Origin: Halomonas lysinitropha
GTDB lineage: Bacteria > Pseudomonadota > Gammaproteobacteria > Pseudomonadales > Halomonadaceae
Direction of reading: 5' to 3'
Assembly (NCBI RefSeq): GCF_902500215.1
Contig: NZ_CABVOU010000031.1
Span: forward strand, 1 to 64,000
Length of the DNA: 64,000 nucleotides
Below, piece after piece: positions 1 through 9,587 of the stretch (position 1 is the first letter of the stretch; the number at the start of each line of letters is the position of its first letter). Made by a program: the position numbers and the translations under genes. The notes below the pieces were generated by a model that saw nothing but the letters and a program-made list of their open reading frames with translations, had not been told where the DNA came from and searched no databases.

Positions 1-795
<795 letters not shown>

Positions 796-878
796 TATAA
801 CACCCAAGCGGTCTGTGGATGACGACCGACCGCCGGATACGACGAGACGCCTCGCGTCAGCATGATTCACCGTTTTTC

Positions 879-995
879 GCCTGACGACCATAGCGTGCGG
901 GAACCACCTGATCCCTTGCCGAACTCAGCAGTGAAACCGCTCAGCGCCGATGGTAGTGTGGGGTCTCCCCATGCGAGAGTAGGTCATCGTCAGGC
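879..995 (+). rRNA. rrf: 5S ribosomal RNA
   Basis: About 117 nt matching the gammaproteobacterial 5S pattern. The 5' end GCCTGACGACCATAGCG pairs with the 3' end GTCATCGTCAGGC to form helix I. Internal landmarks are CCGAACTCAGCAGTGAAAC and GATGGTAGTGTGGGGTCTCC. It follows the 23S gene by about 80 nt and is followed at once by a strong hairpin terminator, as expected at the end of an rrn operon. Confidence 0.96.
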
Positions 996-1005
996 CCCTA
1001 TTCAG

Positions 1006-1030
1006 AAACCCCGGCCATTGGTCGGGGTTT
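1006..1030 (+). terminator. Terminator after 5S rRNA
   Basis: Inverted repeat AAACCCCGGCC / GGTCGGGGTTT (one G-U pair) with a 3-nt loop, ten bases after the 5S 3' end and ending in a short T run. It should be the intrinsic terminator of the rRNA operon. Confidence 0.8.
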
Positions 1031-1039
1031 CGTCGTTGC

Positions 1040-1098
1040 GGGGGTCTCCCCATGGAGAGTCCCGGAGTGCCGGCCAAGTCATCGTCAGGCCCCTATCC
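1040..1098 (+). pseudogene. Degenerate second copy of the 5S rRNA 3' end
   Basis: The blocks GGGGTCTCCCCATG and GTCATCGTCAGGCCCCTAT, both present at the end of the intact 5S gene and in its trailer, recur here in the same order. The sequence between them is diverged and slightly longer. The 5' three quarters of a 5S gene is absent. This looks like the remnant of a tandem 5S copy lost by recombination, or a duplicated 5S-trailer segment. It is not expected to give a functional 5S RNA. Confidence 0.75.
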
Positions 1099-1100
1099 CG

Positions 1101-1137
1101 AAAAAACCCCCGTGTTCGACAGAGCACGGGGTTTTTT
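1101..1137 (+). terminator. Second rrn-type terminator
   Basis: Stem AAAAAACCCC(C)GTG paired with CACGGGGTTTTTT around a loop of about ten bases, followed by T-rich sequence. It sits directly after the 5S remnant just as the first terminator sits after the intact 5S. This supports duplication of a 5S-plus-terminator unit. Confidence 0.8.
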
Positions 1138-1202
1138 CATGGGCGGCCCATGAGAGTGGCAGCTGTTATCATGGTGTTACGAATCACCACCGGAGATCGT
1201 TC

Positions 1203-1643
1203 GTGACGCTTACCACGCCGGCCCTGCTCTTTCCTGCCATCTCGCTGCTGTTACTGGCCTATACCAACCGTTTTCTGGTGCTTGCCCAGTTGATCCGCAA
1301 GCTGGCAGACGAGGAGCGCGACCGTCATCAGTCCGGCACCGCACGACAGATCGTGTTGCTGCGTCGGCGTATCTCCCTGACCAAGCGCATGCAGGTGGCC
1401 GGTGTACTGAGCTTCCTGCTCTGTACGCTGTCGATGTTCGCGCTCTTCCTGTCACTTGAGCTGCTGGGCGTGCTGCTCTTCGGTGTGAGCCTGGTGACCC
1501 TGTCCATTTCGCTGATCTACTCGCTCTGGGAGGTGACCATTTCGACCAATGCGCTCAATGTCCAGTTGCAGGATATCGAGGACCTGCGCAATCGCGCGTC
1601 CCCGGATTCGGTCACGGGTGCGTCCAAGGAGACTGGCCGATGA
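1203..1643 (+). CDS. DUF2721 family membrane protein
   Basis: A 146-residue protein of unknown function. The N-terminus, TTPALLFPAISLLLLAYTNR, is the characteristic start of DUF2721 proteins and forms the first membrane helix. Two further hydrophobic helices lie at about residues 62-80 and 84-108. Between the first and second helices is a charged segment with ADEERDRHQ that probably faces the cytoplasm. The start codon is GTG. The stop overlaps the rlmM start by four bases (ATGA), so the two genes are probably translationally coupled. No catalytic motif is visible and the role is unknown. Confidence 0.8.
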   Translation: MTLTTPALLFPAISLLLLAYTNRFLVLAQLIRKLADEERDRHQSGTARQIVLLRRRISLTKRMQVAGVLSFLLCTLSMFALFLSLELLGVLLFGVSLVTLSISLIYSLWEVTISTNALNVQLQDIEDLRNRASPDSVTGASKETGR

Positions 1644-2707
1644 CGATTCCCGGCGAGCTGTTGCTCTATTGTCGTTCGGGATTCGAGCCGGATCTGGCGG
1701 CAGAACTCGCGGACAAGGCCTTGGCGCTGGGCTGGCAGGGAGAGGCCGATTTCAGTTCCGGTGCCGGGTTCGTGCGCTTCATCGCCGCCGGCGATGCACC
1801 GGCCAACGCGCTGCATCGAGGATTGCCTCTGGCCAGCCTGGTGTTTGCCCGGCAGAGCCTGCTCGCGTTACCGCCGCTCCTGCTTCCCCGTGAGGATCGC
1901 CTGACACCCATCATCGACCAGGTCGTGGCGAGTGGCTGGAGCTTCGAGTCGGTATGGCAGGAGACGCCGGACACCAACGACGCCAAGGCCCTCGCCGGCC
2001 TGATCAAGGCACTCAAGCGGCCGCTGGAGTCGCTGCTCAAGAAACGCGGCGCCCTGCGGCGCAAGGCCGGTAGCCGCCGTCTTCACCTGCTGTGGAGTGA
2101 CGGTGATCGCGTCCAACTGGGCATGAGCTTTCCCGGTAATCGCAGCGAACTCCCCGGGGGAATTCGCCGGCTGCGCTTTCCCCACCGCGCGCCGAGTCGT
2201 TCCACCCTCAAGCTGGAGGAGGCCTGGCACGAATTTATACCGCGAGATGATTGGGAGGAGCGGCTGGGGGAGGGCATGCAGGCAGCCGACCTTGGCGCCG
2301 CTCCCGGCGGCTGGACCTGGCAACTGGTGCAACGCGGCATGCAGGTCTACGCCATCGATAACGGCCCCATGGACAAGGGACTGATGGCCACGGGGCTGGT
2401 GGAGCACCTGCGCGAGGACGGCTTCGTCTGGGAGCCGCCCGGCCGGCTCGACTGGCTGGTGTGCGATATCGTCGACAAGCCATCGCGCGTGATGTCCATG
2501 GTCCAACGCTGGCTGGAGCGGCGCTGGTGCCGGGAGGCGGTGTTCAACCTGAAGTTGCCAATGAAGCGCCGCTGGCAGGAAGTCTCCCGCTGCCTTTCGG
2601 GCCTCGAGTCGGCACTCGCCGAGGCCGGTGTGCGAGCCAAGGTGGCGTGTCGCCATCTCTACCATGATCGCGAGGAGGTAACGGTACACGTGCGCATCCT
2701 CGACTGA
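1640..2707 (+). CDS. rlmM: 23S rRNA (cytidine2498-2'-O)-methyltransferase RlmM
   Basis: This 355-residue protein matches RlmM, which 2'-O-methylates C2498 of 23S rRNA using S-adenosylmethionine. The N-terminal half is the THUMP-like RNA-binding part. The C-terminal half is a Rossmann-like RFM methyltransferase: the SAM motif DLGAAPGGWTWQL begins near residue 217, followed by YAIDNGPMD, the acidic LVCDIVDKP segment and the catalytic-lysine region NLKLPMKRRW. Length equals that of E. coli RlmM. It overlaps the preceding DUF2721 gene by 4 bp and ends just before a convergent monooxygenase-like gene. Assignment is firm at family level. Confidence 0.95.
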   Translation: MTIPGELLLYCRSGFEPDLAAELADKALALGWQGEADFSSGAGFVRFIAAGDAPANALHRGLPLASLVFARQSLLALPPLLLPREDRLTPIIDQVVASGWSFESVWQETPDTNDAKALAGLIKALKRPLESLLKKRGALRRKAGSRRLHLLWSDGDRVQLGMSFPGNRSELPGGIRRLRFPHRAPSRSTLKLEEAWHEFIPRDDWEERLGEGMQAADLGAAPGGWTWQLVQRGMQVYAIDNGPMDKGLMATGLVEHLREDGFVWEPPGRLDWLVCDIVDKPSRVMSMVQRWLERRWCREAVFNLKLPMKRRWQEVSRCLSGLESALAEAGVRAKVACRHLYHDREEVTVHVRILD

Positions 2708-2722
2708 TCCGGATCCGCGCGG

Positions 2723-3013
2723 TCAATGGGACGTCGGTTCGTAGATGCGGACACGCTCCTCCTCGGTCAGCAGAGGCAGCAGGCTCTGCATGACTCGGGC
2801 GCGTGTCTCGCTCTGGTACCATTCCTTCCAGGCGCGCAGGTCACGCCACTTGGTGATCATCAGACGTCGATCACTGTGGCCAAGCTCGACGAGACTTTCG
2901 CCGCCGATGAAGCCACGCGCGCCGAGGGAATGGCGCATGGCCTCCCGGGCGGCTGCCTCGTATTCCTCCTCCAGGCCGGGCATGATACGACGTTCGATAA
3001 TGATCTTGATCAT
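2723..3013 (-). CDS. ABM-domain (antibiotic biosynthesis monooxygenase-like) protein
   Basis: A 96-residue protein with the small dimeric alpha/beta-barrel pattern of the ABM superfamily. It has an N-terminal strand ([13 protein letters not shown]), a long amphipathic helix rich in Glu and Ala, a second strand ending [13 protein letters not shown], and the [10 protein letters not shown] helix. Family members include quinol monooxygenases and heme-degrading proteins, but many have no known substrate. It is convergent with rlmM (15 bp between stops) and divergent from tusA (42 bp between starts). Substrate cannot be read from the sequence. Confidence 0.75.
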   Translation of the reverse strand: MIKIIIERRIMPGLEEEYEAAAREAMRHSLGARGFIGGESLVELGHSDRRLMITKWRDLRAWKEWYQSETRARVMQSLLPLLTEEERVRIYEPTSH

Positions 3014-3055
3014 CCGTTACTCCCTTACTTTTACTTTCCCGCAACGAGGTCATCG

Positions 3056-3307
3056 ATGGTTGATTCCGCGGATACCCTGCCGGCCTGTGACGCGCAACTC
3101 GATACTACCGGGCTTTACTGTCCCGAACCGATCATGCTGATGCACAACAAGGTGCGTGACATGCAGTCGGGGGAGGTGCTCAAGGTGATCGCCAGCGACC
3201 CAGCCACGACGCGAGACATCCCCAAGTTTTGCAGTTTCCTGGGGCATGAACTCCTGCGTCAGCAGGAAGACGACGGCAGTTACCTCTACTTTATCCGTCT
3301 CGGCTGA
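3056..3307 (+). CDS. tusA: Sulfur carrier protein TusA
   Basis: An 83-residue protein with the SirA/TusA fold. The signature [15 protein letters not shown] follows LDTTGLY, and the cysteine of CPEP is the persulfide carrier. In E. coli TusA accepts sulfur from IscS and passes it to TusBCD/TusE for 2-thiouridine formation at tRNA wobble positions. The C-terminal strand reads GSYLYFIRL as in the family. The ATG at 3056 is preferred: it gives the usual family length, while the same frame extends further upstream across the divergent ABM gene. The next gene is convergent. Confidence 0.93.
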   Translation: MVDSADTLPACDAQLDTTGLYCPEPIMLMHNKVRDMQSGEVLKVIASDPATTRDIPKFCSFLGHELLRQQEDDGSYLYFIRLG

Positions 3308-3322
3308 GTCGCGACCAGCCTG

Positions 3323-4039
3323 TCATCGGCTCGATGTGTCAACGTCACTGTCGGGCATGACCATCAGGGCCAGCGCTTCCAGGGTGGTGGGGTCCTCATG
3401 CCGGATGCGGTTGGCGATCTGCCGCTGGAAGAAGTAGACCACCCGGTGGCGGCTATGGCCGGGATAGAGGCAGGGGTCGCTGGGCAGGATGGGAGTGGTC
3501 TCGATGAGGCGCTCGTCGGCGAGCAGCGCCTCCACCGAGCCATCGCTGTAGAGACGCCAGCCGAAGACCTGCTTCAGCTGCCAGGGCGCATCGTCCTCGT
3601 CCATGCACAGGGCATGGGTTCCCTGGGTCTCGGGAAGTTGCTGGATCAGCGTGGTCTCGTCGGTCTCTTCGTAATCGAAGTAGGCCGCGGCGTGCTCGAG
3701 CTCCAGCACCTTGTGCTCGGGAGCCTCCTCGAAGAGCTCCTCTGTTTCCGGGTCACGATAGCCGATGAAATGTCCGTGTTCGGCGTCATCCAGGCGATGG
3801 CAGGGCGTCAAAGCCTCCATCCAGGGCACCAGGCCGACTACCTCGCCATTTTCCTGAAGGCCCCAGGCTAGCAGCGGCATGCCGTACAGGGTGTCGGCAT
3901 CCGAAGCGAGCCGATAGACCATCTCCAGACTGTCCAGCTCGGGTGAAAGACGAACCAACCGGCGGCGCGCCAGTTGCCGTTTGCGCATGGCCTCGAGATC
4001 GATGACCCGGGCGGAGCGGGGTGACTGCGGGATTCCCAT
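3323..4039 (-). CDS. Conserved hypothetical protein, Halomonas-type
   Basis: A 238-residue acidic soluble protein that I do not recognise as a named family. It has no signal peptide, membrane helix or obvious catalytic motif. The N-terminus is basic (MRKRQLARRRLVR), the middle is rich in Glu, Asp and aromatic residues (HAAAYFDYEETDETT), and the C-terminal third is mixed alpha/beta-like (CLYPGHSRHRVVYFFQRQIA). Codon usage matches its neighbours and the frame is strongly GC3-biased, so it is very probably a real gene. It is convergent with tusA and lies downstream of the DUF3080 gene on the same strand, separated by about 110 bp. Confidence 0.7.
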   Translation of the reverse strand: MGIPQSPRSARVIDLEAMRKRQLARRRLVRLSPELDSLEMVYRLASDADTLYGMPLLAWGLQENGEVVGLVPWMEALTPCHRLDDAEHGHFIGYRDPETEELFEEAPEHKVLELEHAAAYFDYEETDETTLIQQLPETQGTHALCMDEDDAPWQLKQVFGWRLYSDGSVEALLADERLIETTPILPSDPCLYPGHSRHRVVYFFQRQIANRIRHEDPTTLEALALMVMPDSDVDTSSR

Positions 4040-4151
4040 GATGTCCCTCCAAGTGCTGCGTGGTCACGACTTCGGCCTGGTAGGCAGCGCACTGCGTCAC
4101 TGTTACTTCATCAATAGCACAGAGTGATTGCCGAGGTTAAGTCCCGGTGGC

Positions 4152-5219
4152 TCATCGGCAGTGACGGGCAAGGCGATTGCGCAGAGCAGCATGGCGATCG
4201 AGGCTCGCCCTGAAGGCCGGCAGGGGAGCCTCGGGGTCGGTCAGTGACAGCCAGCGTCGACGATAGTCGGCCACTGCCGGTGGCGCTGTCACATGCACCT
4301 CGAGGAGGGCGTCGATGGCCCCGAACCAGTGTCGTGCGGCGCGTTCGAGCTCGCTCAGCCATGTCATCAACCGGGTCGCCTCGGACGAGTCGGCCAGGCG
4401 CTCGGGCGCGCCGCGACAGGCTTTCCCGTCCTGGTTTTCCAGAACTCCTTCGATCAGTGTCGAAGCCTCGGCAAGCCGCTGCTCGGCTAGCAGCAGGGTG
4501 CGCAGCAGCTCGGCAGAAAGCGGGCGCTCCTGCAGGGTCTTGAGGTGACCCTCGAGGGTGGAGGAATCGGGAACCCAGCTCCGATCGAACTGGTGCAGGG
4601 TTGCCTCCCGCAAGTAGCTGAGGGCGGCACTGCGCGGTTCAACCTCGTCGAGGTCGTCGGGGGAGAGGGGAGAGCTTGCTCGAGAGAAGTTCTTGACCCA
4701 CTCCTCGGAGGCGAACAGGGCATTCCAGCTGACCTGCGGTAGCCGATCGGTCTTGGTCCTGGTCAGATGCACCAGGCGTTCCCGGCTGTCATCGGAGAGG
4801 GTGTCCGGCACGTCCCCGTTCCAGCAGCCGCTCAGCCTGCGCCATAGCTTGAGCTCATAAAGCCAGCGCTGGCTGGGGGCCGCTACCTTGCCGAGCTGGT
4901 TGTTGCGCCCTGCCACGAGGTTGGCGATATGGCACTCGCGCAGGGCAAAGATATCGAGAAGGCCCTCGCGAGTCTCGGCGATTCCAAACAGCCGCTCGTC
5001 CTGCTCGGGGAAGGCGCCGATGTTGTCCGGGGAGGCGCGCTCAGGTGCCTCGACGCCCAGGGTCTCGGCCAGGCGCTGCTGATAGCCGCGCAGCAGGGTC
5101 TCGCTATCCCCCTCGCCGCAGCCGACCAGCAACAGACACAGCATCACCGTCAGCCCCTGGATCCAGTGGCGGCGGGCTGTACGGCCGAAATCACTCGGCG
5201 GGAATCTCGATCTGTCCAT
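4152..5219 (-). CDS. DUF3080 family lipoprotein
   Basis: A 355-residue predicted lipoprotein. After a basic N-terminus comes the hydrophobic segment LTVMLCLLLVGC with a lipobox whose cysteine is near residue 34. The mature protein starts with YQQRLAETLGV, the usual beginning of DUF3080 proteins of gammaproteobacteria. The rest is mostly helical with no catalytic motif. Its start overlaps the end of the MATE transporter gene by 29 bp on the same strand, so the two are probably co-transcribed. Function is unknown. Confidence 0.8.
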   Translation of the reverse strand: MDRSRFPPSDFGRTARRHWIQGLTVMLCLLLVGCGEGDSETLLRGYQQRLAETLGVEAPERASPDNIGAFPEQDERLFGIAETREGLLDIFALRECHIANLVAGRNNQLGKVAAPSQRWLYELKLWRRLSGCWNGDVPDTLSDDSRERLVHLTRTKTDRLPQVSWNALFASEEWVKNFSRASSPLSPDDLDEVEPRSAALSYLREATLHQFDRSWVPDSSTLEGHLKTLQERPLSAELLRTLLLAEQRLAEASTLIEGVLENQDGKACRGAPERLADSSEATRLMTWLSELERAARHWFGAIDALLEVHVTAPPAVADYRRRWLSLTDPEAPLPAFRASLDRHAALRNRLARHCR

Positions 5220-6657
5220 GAGTCGTCGCCTTGCTGATGCGCCTGAGCCGCTCTCCCAGCAGCAGAGCCGCGATGGTCAGGCCGCCAATCAGGCCGATCC
5301 AGTAACCGTGCACGCCCATCGGGTCGATCCACCCGAACAGGCCTTGCGCTCCCAGCCAGTGACCGCCGCCCAGCCCCACCAGCCAGTAAGACAGGACGGT
5401 GATCAGCATGATGATCCGAGTATCCTTGTAGCCCCGCAGGGCCCCGGCCAGATTGACCTGCAGGGAATCCGACACCTGGAAGATCATCGCCAATCCGACC
5501 AGAGTCAAGGTCAGGTTCTGCACCTCACGGTCATGAGTGTACAGGCCGATCACCGGCTCGGCAGTGATCCATAGCAGCAGGCTGTTGAGCCCCGCCACGG
5601 CCAGTGCTACCAGGATGCCGTTCCAGGCCAACAGCCGAGCATCACCGAGGCGGCCCTGGCCCAGCGTGTTGCCCACCCGCACGGTCAGCGCCATCCCCAG
5701 GGAAAGCGGGAGCATGAAGAGTATCGAGGTGTAGTTGAGGGCCACCTGGTGGGCTGCAACGGTCACCTCGCCGAGGCTGGCGATGAACAGGGCGATCAGG
5801 GTGAACAGCGTCACCTCGACGAAGATCGCCACGCCGATGGGGACGCCCACATACAGCAGCTCGAGGATCAACGGCCAACGCGGGGCTGTCGGGGAGTGCC
5901 AGAGTGCGACGTCGCCGTAGGCTTGGGAGCGGCGGGTGTAGGCGATCATCGCCAGGCACATTACCCACATGGAGAGTGCCGTGGCAATACCGCAGCCCAG
6001 TGCCCCCAGGGCGGGGATGCCTTGCAGGATATCGGGTACCCCCTCGCCGAACAGTCCCGTCAGACCCTCGCCACCGTAGATCAGCAGAAAATTGCTGGGA
6101 ATGTTGACGCCGAGTCCGATCAGGCTGATCCACAGCGACGGGCGAGTATGGTTCATGCCGTCCGAGAAGGCGCGTAGAGCTTGAAAAAGGGCCACCCCGG
6201 GCATGCCGAAGGCCACGGCGGCCAGATAGCCAGCGGCGCGCGTGGCGACCTCCTCAGGCACCGCCATCAGGCGAAAGACCGGCATCACCGCACTCCACAG
6301 CATCACCGCGGCGGCCACTCCCAGGGCCAGGGCGATCCACAGCGCCTGGTGCACGCTGGGACGAATCTCCGTTGTGCGCCTACCACCCAGCAATTGCGCG
6401 ACGATCGGCGTCAGACCCATCAGAGTGCCGGTCATGAACAGCATCAGCGGCATCCACAGGCTGGAACCCACCGAGACCGCCGCCAGATCAGTGGCGCTGA
6501 GTCGTCCGGTCATCATCACGTCGGCGACGCTCATGCCGGCCTGGGCCAGCTGGGCCCCGCAGATGGGCAGTGCCAGGCGCAGCAGCGGCCGCGTTTCCTT
6601 GCGGCTGATGGCCAGCAGGCGTGAGGAGAACGAGGCCAAGGCAGCAGCTCCATGCAT
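5191..6657 (-). CDS. norM: MATE family multidrug/Na+ efflux transporter (NorM-like)
   Basis: A 488-residue inner-membrane protein with about twelve hydrophobic helices in two related halves. The N-terminal motif ALPICGAQLAQAGMSVADVMMTG is the MATE family helix-1 region, and SVGSSLWMPLMLFMTGTLMG and VAAHQVALNYTSILFMLPL follow at family positions. NorM-type pumps export cationic drugs in exchange for Na+ or H+. The gene is divergent from epmC with about 130 bp between starts and is followed by an overlapping DUF3080 lipoprotein gene. The symbol reflects family resemblance; substrates are not predictable. Confidence 0.88.
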   Translation of the reverse strand: MHGAAALASFSSRLLAISRKETRPLLRLALPICGAQLAQAGMSVADVMMTGRLSATDLAAVSVGSSLWMPLMLFMTGTLMGLTPIVAQLLGGRRTTEIRPSVHQALWIALALGVAAAVMLWSAVMPVFRLMAVPEEVATRAAGYLAAVAFGMPGVALFQALRAFSDGMNHTRPSLWISLIGLGVNIPSNFLLIYGGEGLTGLFGEGVPDILQGIPALGALGCGIATALSMWVMCLAMIAYTRRSQAYGDVALWHSPTAPRWPLILELLYVGVPIGVAIFVEVTLFTLIALFIASLGEVTVAAHQVALNYTSILFMLPLSLGMALTVRVGNTLGQGRLGDARLLAWNGILVALAVAGLNSLLLWITAEPVIGLYTHDREVQNLTLTLVGLAMIFQVSDSLQVNLAGALRGYKDTRIIMLITVLSYWLVGLGGGHWLGAQGLFGWIDPMGVHGYWIGLIGGLTIAALLLGERLRRISKATTHGQIEIPAE

Positions 6658-6788
6658 CGATGATGAGTCGGCAGCGTCCGGCCCGGGACGAGCGCAGGCG
6701 GGTCGCCCAGTGTATCAGGGGGCGGCGATTTTCGCTGTGTGCGGCCTTGCCCCTATAATGGCGCCTTTGACGCCTACCTGGAGCCTGC

Positions 6789-7364
6789 GTGAGCCACCGA
6801 CTCGAGGATGTGATGGCCTTGTTCGACGGTCTCTTCCTGCCCCGCTACCGGACCCGTCTGGTTCGCGGTGGCGACGAACCCCTCTACCTGCCGGCGGACG
6901 AAGCCTCCCCCTGTCATCGGGTGATCTTCGCTCGCGGCTTTTTTGCCAGCGCCCTGCATGAAGTCAGCCACTGGTGCATTGCCGGCGCCCGTCGGCGTGA
7001 GTTCGAGGACTACGGCTACTGGTACCTGCCCGACGGCCGCGATGCCGACCAGCAGCGCGACTTCGAGGCGGTGGAGGTGGCACCCCAGGCGCTGGAGCTG
7101 CTCTTTTCGCGGGCTTGCGGCCGGCCCTTCCGGGTCAGCATCGATAACCTGGGCGAGGTGGAGGTCGACCGCCAAGGCTTCCAGGCACGGGTCGAGGCGC
7201 GGGCCGAACGCTACCTGCGTGAGGGCCTGCCGGGCCGGGCGGCGGCTTTCCGGCAGGCGCTGGCGGTTTTCTACCAGGAGAGTGGCAACCTCGAGCAGGC
7301 CGTGGCGGTCGGACAATGTTGTCTCGAGTCGGCCGGGTCGCGGCCCCACGAGGCGATCGACTAG
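6789..7364 (+). CDS. epmC: Elongation factor P hydroxylase EpmC
   Basis: A 191-residue protein matching EpmC (YfcM), the non-canonical iron hydroxylase that hydroxylates the lysyl-lysine installed on EF-P by EpmA and EpmB. The signature ARGFFASALHEVSHWCIAG contains the metal-binding HExxH at residues 57-61. GYWYLPDGRDADQQRDFE follows and supplies the third ligand region. The start is GTG at 6789. EpmA and EpmB are not in this window. The gene is followed by an unrelated E1 dehydrogenase gene 36 bp downstream. Confidence 0.93.
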   Translation: MSHRLEDVMALFDGLFLPRYRTRLVRGGDEPLYLPADEASPCHRVIFARGFFASALHEVSHWCIAGARRREFEDYGYWYLPDGRDADQQRDFEAVEVAPQALELLFSRACGRPFRVSIDNLGEVEVDRQGFQARVEARAERYLREGLPGRAAAFRQALAVFYQESGNLEQAVAVGQCCLESAGSRPHEAID

Positions 7365-7400
7365 GCTGAAGGGCACTGTCCAGCCGACCGGAGACCGACC

Positions 7401-9572
7401 GTGGCCGACTCCCTGCCCCAGGAACGCCGCTTCCTTGCCGCCCTGCATGATGACAGCTGGCCCGCGCCGTCACATGACAGCTCCCTTGAGGCGGCCGGGC
7501 TCGATCCCGAGGCGCTCGTCGAGCTCTTCGAGTCCCAGCTGACCAGCCGGCACCTCGATCTCCACGCCCGGCGGCTCCAGGCGCGGGGCGAGGGCTTCTA
7601 TACCATCGGCAGTGCCGGCCACGAGGGCAACGCCGCTATCGCCCGGGCCTTCCGCCCCAGTGATCCCGCTTTCCTGCACTACCGTGATGCGGCCTTCATG
7701 ATCCAGCGCAGCCGCGCCGTGCCGGACCAGATGCCGATCCGCGATCTGCTGCTGAGCTTCGCGGCCTCGGCCGAGGATCCGATCTCCGGCGGTCGCCACA
7801 AGGTGCTGGGTTCCAGAAGGCTCAACATTCCGCCCCAGACCAGCACCATCGCCTCCCATCTACCCAAGGCAGTGGGGGCAGCGCACAGCCTGGGGCTGTG
7901 GCGTCGCTTGGGGGGTGGCGGCGAGTGGCCGCGGGACAGCGTGGTGCTTTGCAGCTTCGGGGATGCCTCTTTCAATCATTCCACCGCCCAGGGGGCTCTC
8001 AATGCCGCCGGCTGGGCCGCCTGGCAGGGCGCCCCCATGCCGCTGGTGATGGTCTGCGAAGACAACGGCATCGGCATCTCCATGCCCACGCCGGCCGGCT
8101 GGATCGCCGCCAGCATGCGTGCCCACCCCGGCTTCCACTATCTCGCCTGCGACGGCCTCGACCTGCTGGATACCTGGCAGGTCGCCCGCGAGGCCGCGCA
8201 CATCGCCCGCACCCATCGCCAGCCGGTGTTCCTCCATATGCACTGTGTGCGCCTCTTCGGTCACGCCGGCTCCGATGCCCAGCAGGCCTACCTGCCGGCC
8301 GCGCGTATCGAGGCCGACGAGGCCCGTGACCCCTTGCTGGTCAGTGCCGGCCTGTTGCGCCGGCACGGCGTGCTCTCCGTGGAGGAGATTGCCGAGCGTT
8401 ATCGGTCGATCGGCGAGCGGGTAGCTCAGGAGGCCGAGGCGGTGATCCGGCGACCGAAACTGGAAAGCGCCGAACAGGTCATGGCGAGCATCTTGCCGCC
8501 ATCGCGTTCCGGCCGGCGACTAGCCTGGCAGGGGCAGGTCGAGGCGAGCCCGGCCCCCATGGCCAGGCTGATCAACCAGGCGCTGCAGCGGCTGATGACC
8601 TGCTACCCGCATCTGGTGCTGGCCGGCGAGGACATCGGCCGCAAGGGTGGCGTCTACGGGGTCACCCAGCGGCTCCAGGCGCAGTTCGGCCCTCACCGGG
8701 TGATCGATACGCTGCTCGACGAGCAGAGCATCCTGGGACTGGGGATCGGCCTCGCCCAGAGTGGTCTGGTGCCGATCCTGGAGATCCAGTTCCTCGCCTA
8801 TCTGCACAACGCCGAGGACCAGCTGCGTGGCGAAGCAGCCACCCTCAGCTTCTTCTCCAATGGCCAGTACACCAACCCCATGGTGGTGCGCATTGCCGGG
8901 CTCGGTTACCAGAAGGGTTTCGGTGGCCACTTCCACAACGACAATGCCATTGCCGTGCTGCGTGACATCCCCGGGCTGCTGGTGGCCTGTCCGTCGAGCG
9001 GCGCCGAGGCGGTGGGGCTGTTGCAGGAGGCGGTACGCCTGGCCGACGAGGAGCAGCGGGTGGTGGTGCTCCTCGAGCCCATCGCCCGCTACCACGCCCG
9101 TGATCTGCTGGAGGAGGGAGATGATCGCGGCTGCTGTGTTGATCCGGGGCCGGATTACCGCCTGGCGGTAGGCGAGCTCGGCCAATGGGGAGAGGGACGC
9201 GACCTGGCCATCGTCAGCTACGGTAACGGGGTCCACCTGTCGCGGCAGGCGGCTGTCCGCCTGGAGGAAGAGGGCATCGCGCTGCGCCTCATCGACCTGC
9301 GCTGGCTGACAGCTATCGATCACGATGCCCTGTATCGTCGGGTAGCCGACTGCGAGGGCATCCTGGTGGTGGACGAGTGCCGGCGGTCGGGCTCGCCGAG
9401 CGAGGAGCTGATCACCGGCCTGGTCGAGCGCGGCGTGGCAAGCGAGCGCCTGGCACGGCTGACTGCCGAAGACAGCTTCATAGCCCTGGGACCGGCCGCC
9501 ACGGTCACGCTGCCCTCGGTGGCGGGCATCGTCGAGCGGGCCCTGGCGCTGCTGGGACGGTCGGGGGCGTAG
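7401..9572 (+). CDS. Fused alpha/beta 2-oxoacid dehydrogenase E1 (TPP-dependent)
   Basis: A 723-residue fusion of E1-alpha (about 30-340) and E1-beta (about 375-720) of the branched-chain 2-oxoacid/acetoin dehydrogenase type. The alpha part has YRDAAFMI and the TPP-Mg site CSFGDASFNHSTAQGALN ... VCEDNGIGIS. The beta part has VLAGEDIGRKGGVYGVT, FLAYLHNAEDQLRGEAA and a C-terminal transketolase domain with DLRWLTAIDHD. It would decarboxylate a 2-oxoacid and pass the acyl group to a lipoyl E2, but no E2 or E3 gene is adjacent. The start is GTG at 7401. Substrate (branched-chain oxoacids, pyruvate or acetoin-like) is unknown. Confidence 0.88.
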   Translation: MADSLPQERRFLAALHDDSWPAPSHDSSLEAAGLDPEALVELFESQLTSRHLDLHARRLQARGEGFYTIGSAGHEGNAAIARAFRPSDPAFLHYRDAAFMIQRSRAVPDQMPIRDLLLSFAASAEDPISGGRHKVLGSRRLNIPPQTSTIASHLPKAVGAAHSLGLWRRLGGGGEWPRDSVVLCSFGDASFNHSTAQGALNAAGWAAWQGAPMPLVMVCEDNGIGISMPTPAGWIAASMRAHPGFHYLACDGLDLLDTWQVAREAAHIARTHRQPVFLHMHCVRLFGHAGSDAQQAYLPAARIEADEARDPLLVSAGLLRRHGVLSVEEIAERYRSIGERVAQEAEAVIRRPKLESAEQVMASILPPSRSGRRLAWQGQVEASPAPMARLINQALQRLMTCYPHLVLAGEDIGRKGGVYGVTQRLQAQFGPHRVIDTLLDEQSILGLGIGLAQSGLVPILEIQFLAYLHNAEDQLRGEAATLSFFSNGQYTNPMVVRIAGLGYQKGFGGHFHNDNAIAVLRDIPGLLVACPSSGAEAVGLLQEAVRLADEEQRVVVLLEPIARYHARDLLEEGDDRGCCVDPGPDYRLAVGELGQWGEGRDLAIVSYGNGVHLSRQAAVRLEEEGIALRLIDLRWLTAIDHDALYRRVADCEGILVVDECRRSGSPSEELITGLVERGVASERLARLTAEDSFIALGPAATVTLPSVAGIVERALALLGRSGA

Positions 9573-9587
9573 TTGCATGGCGCCCGC

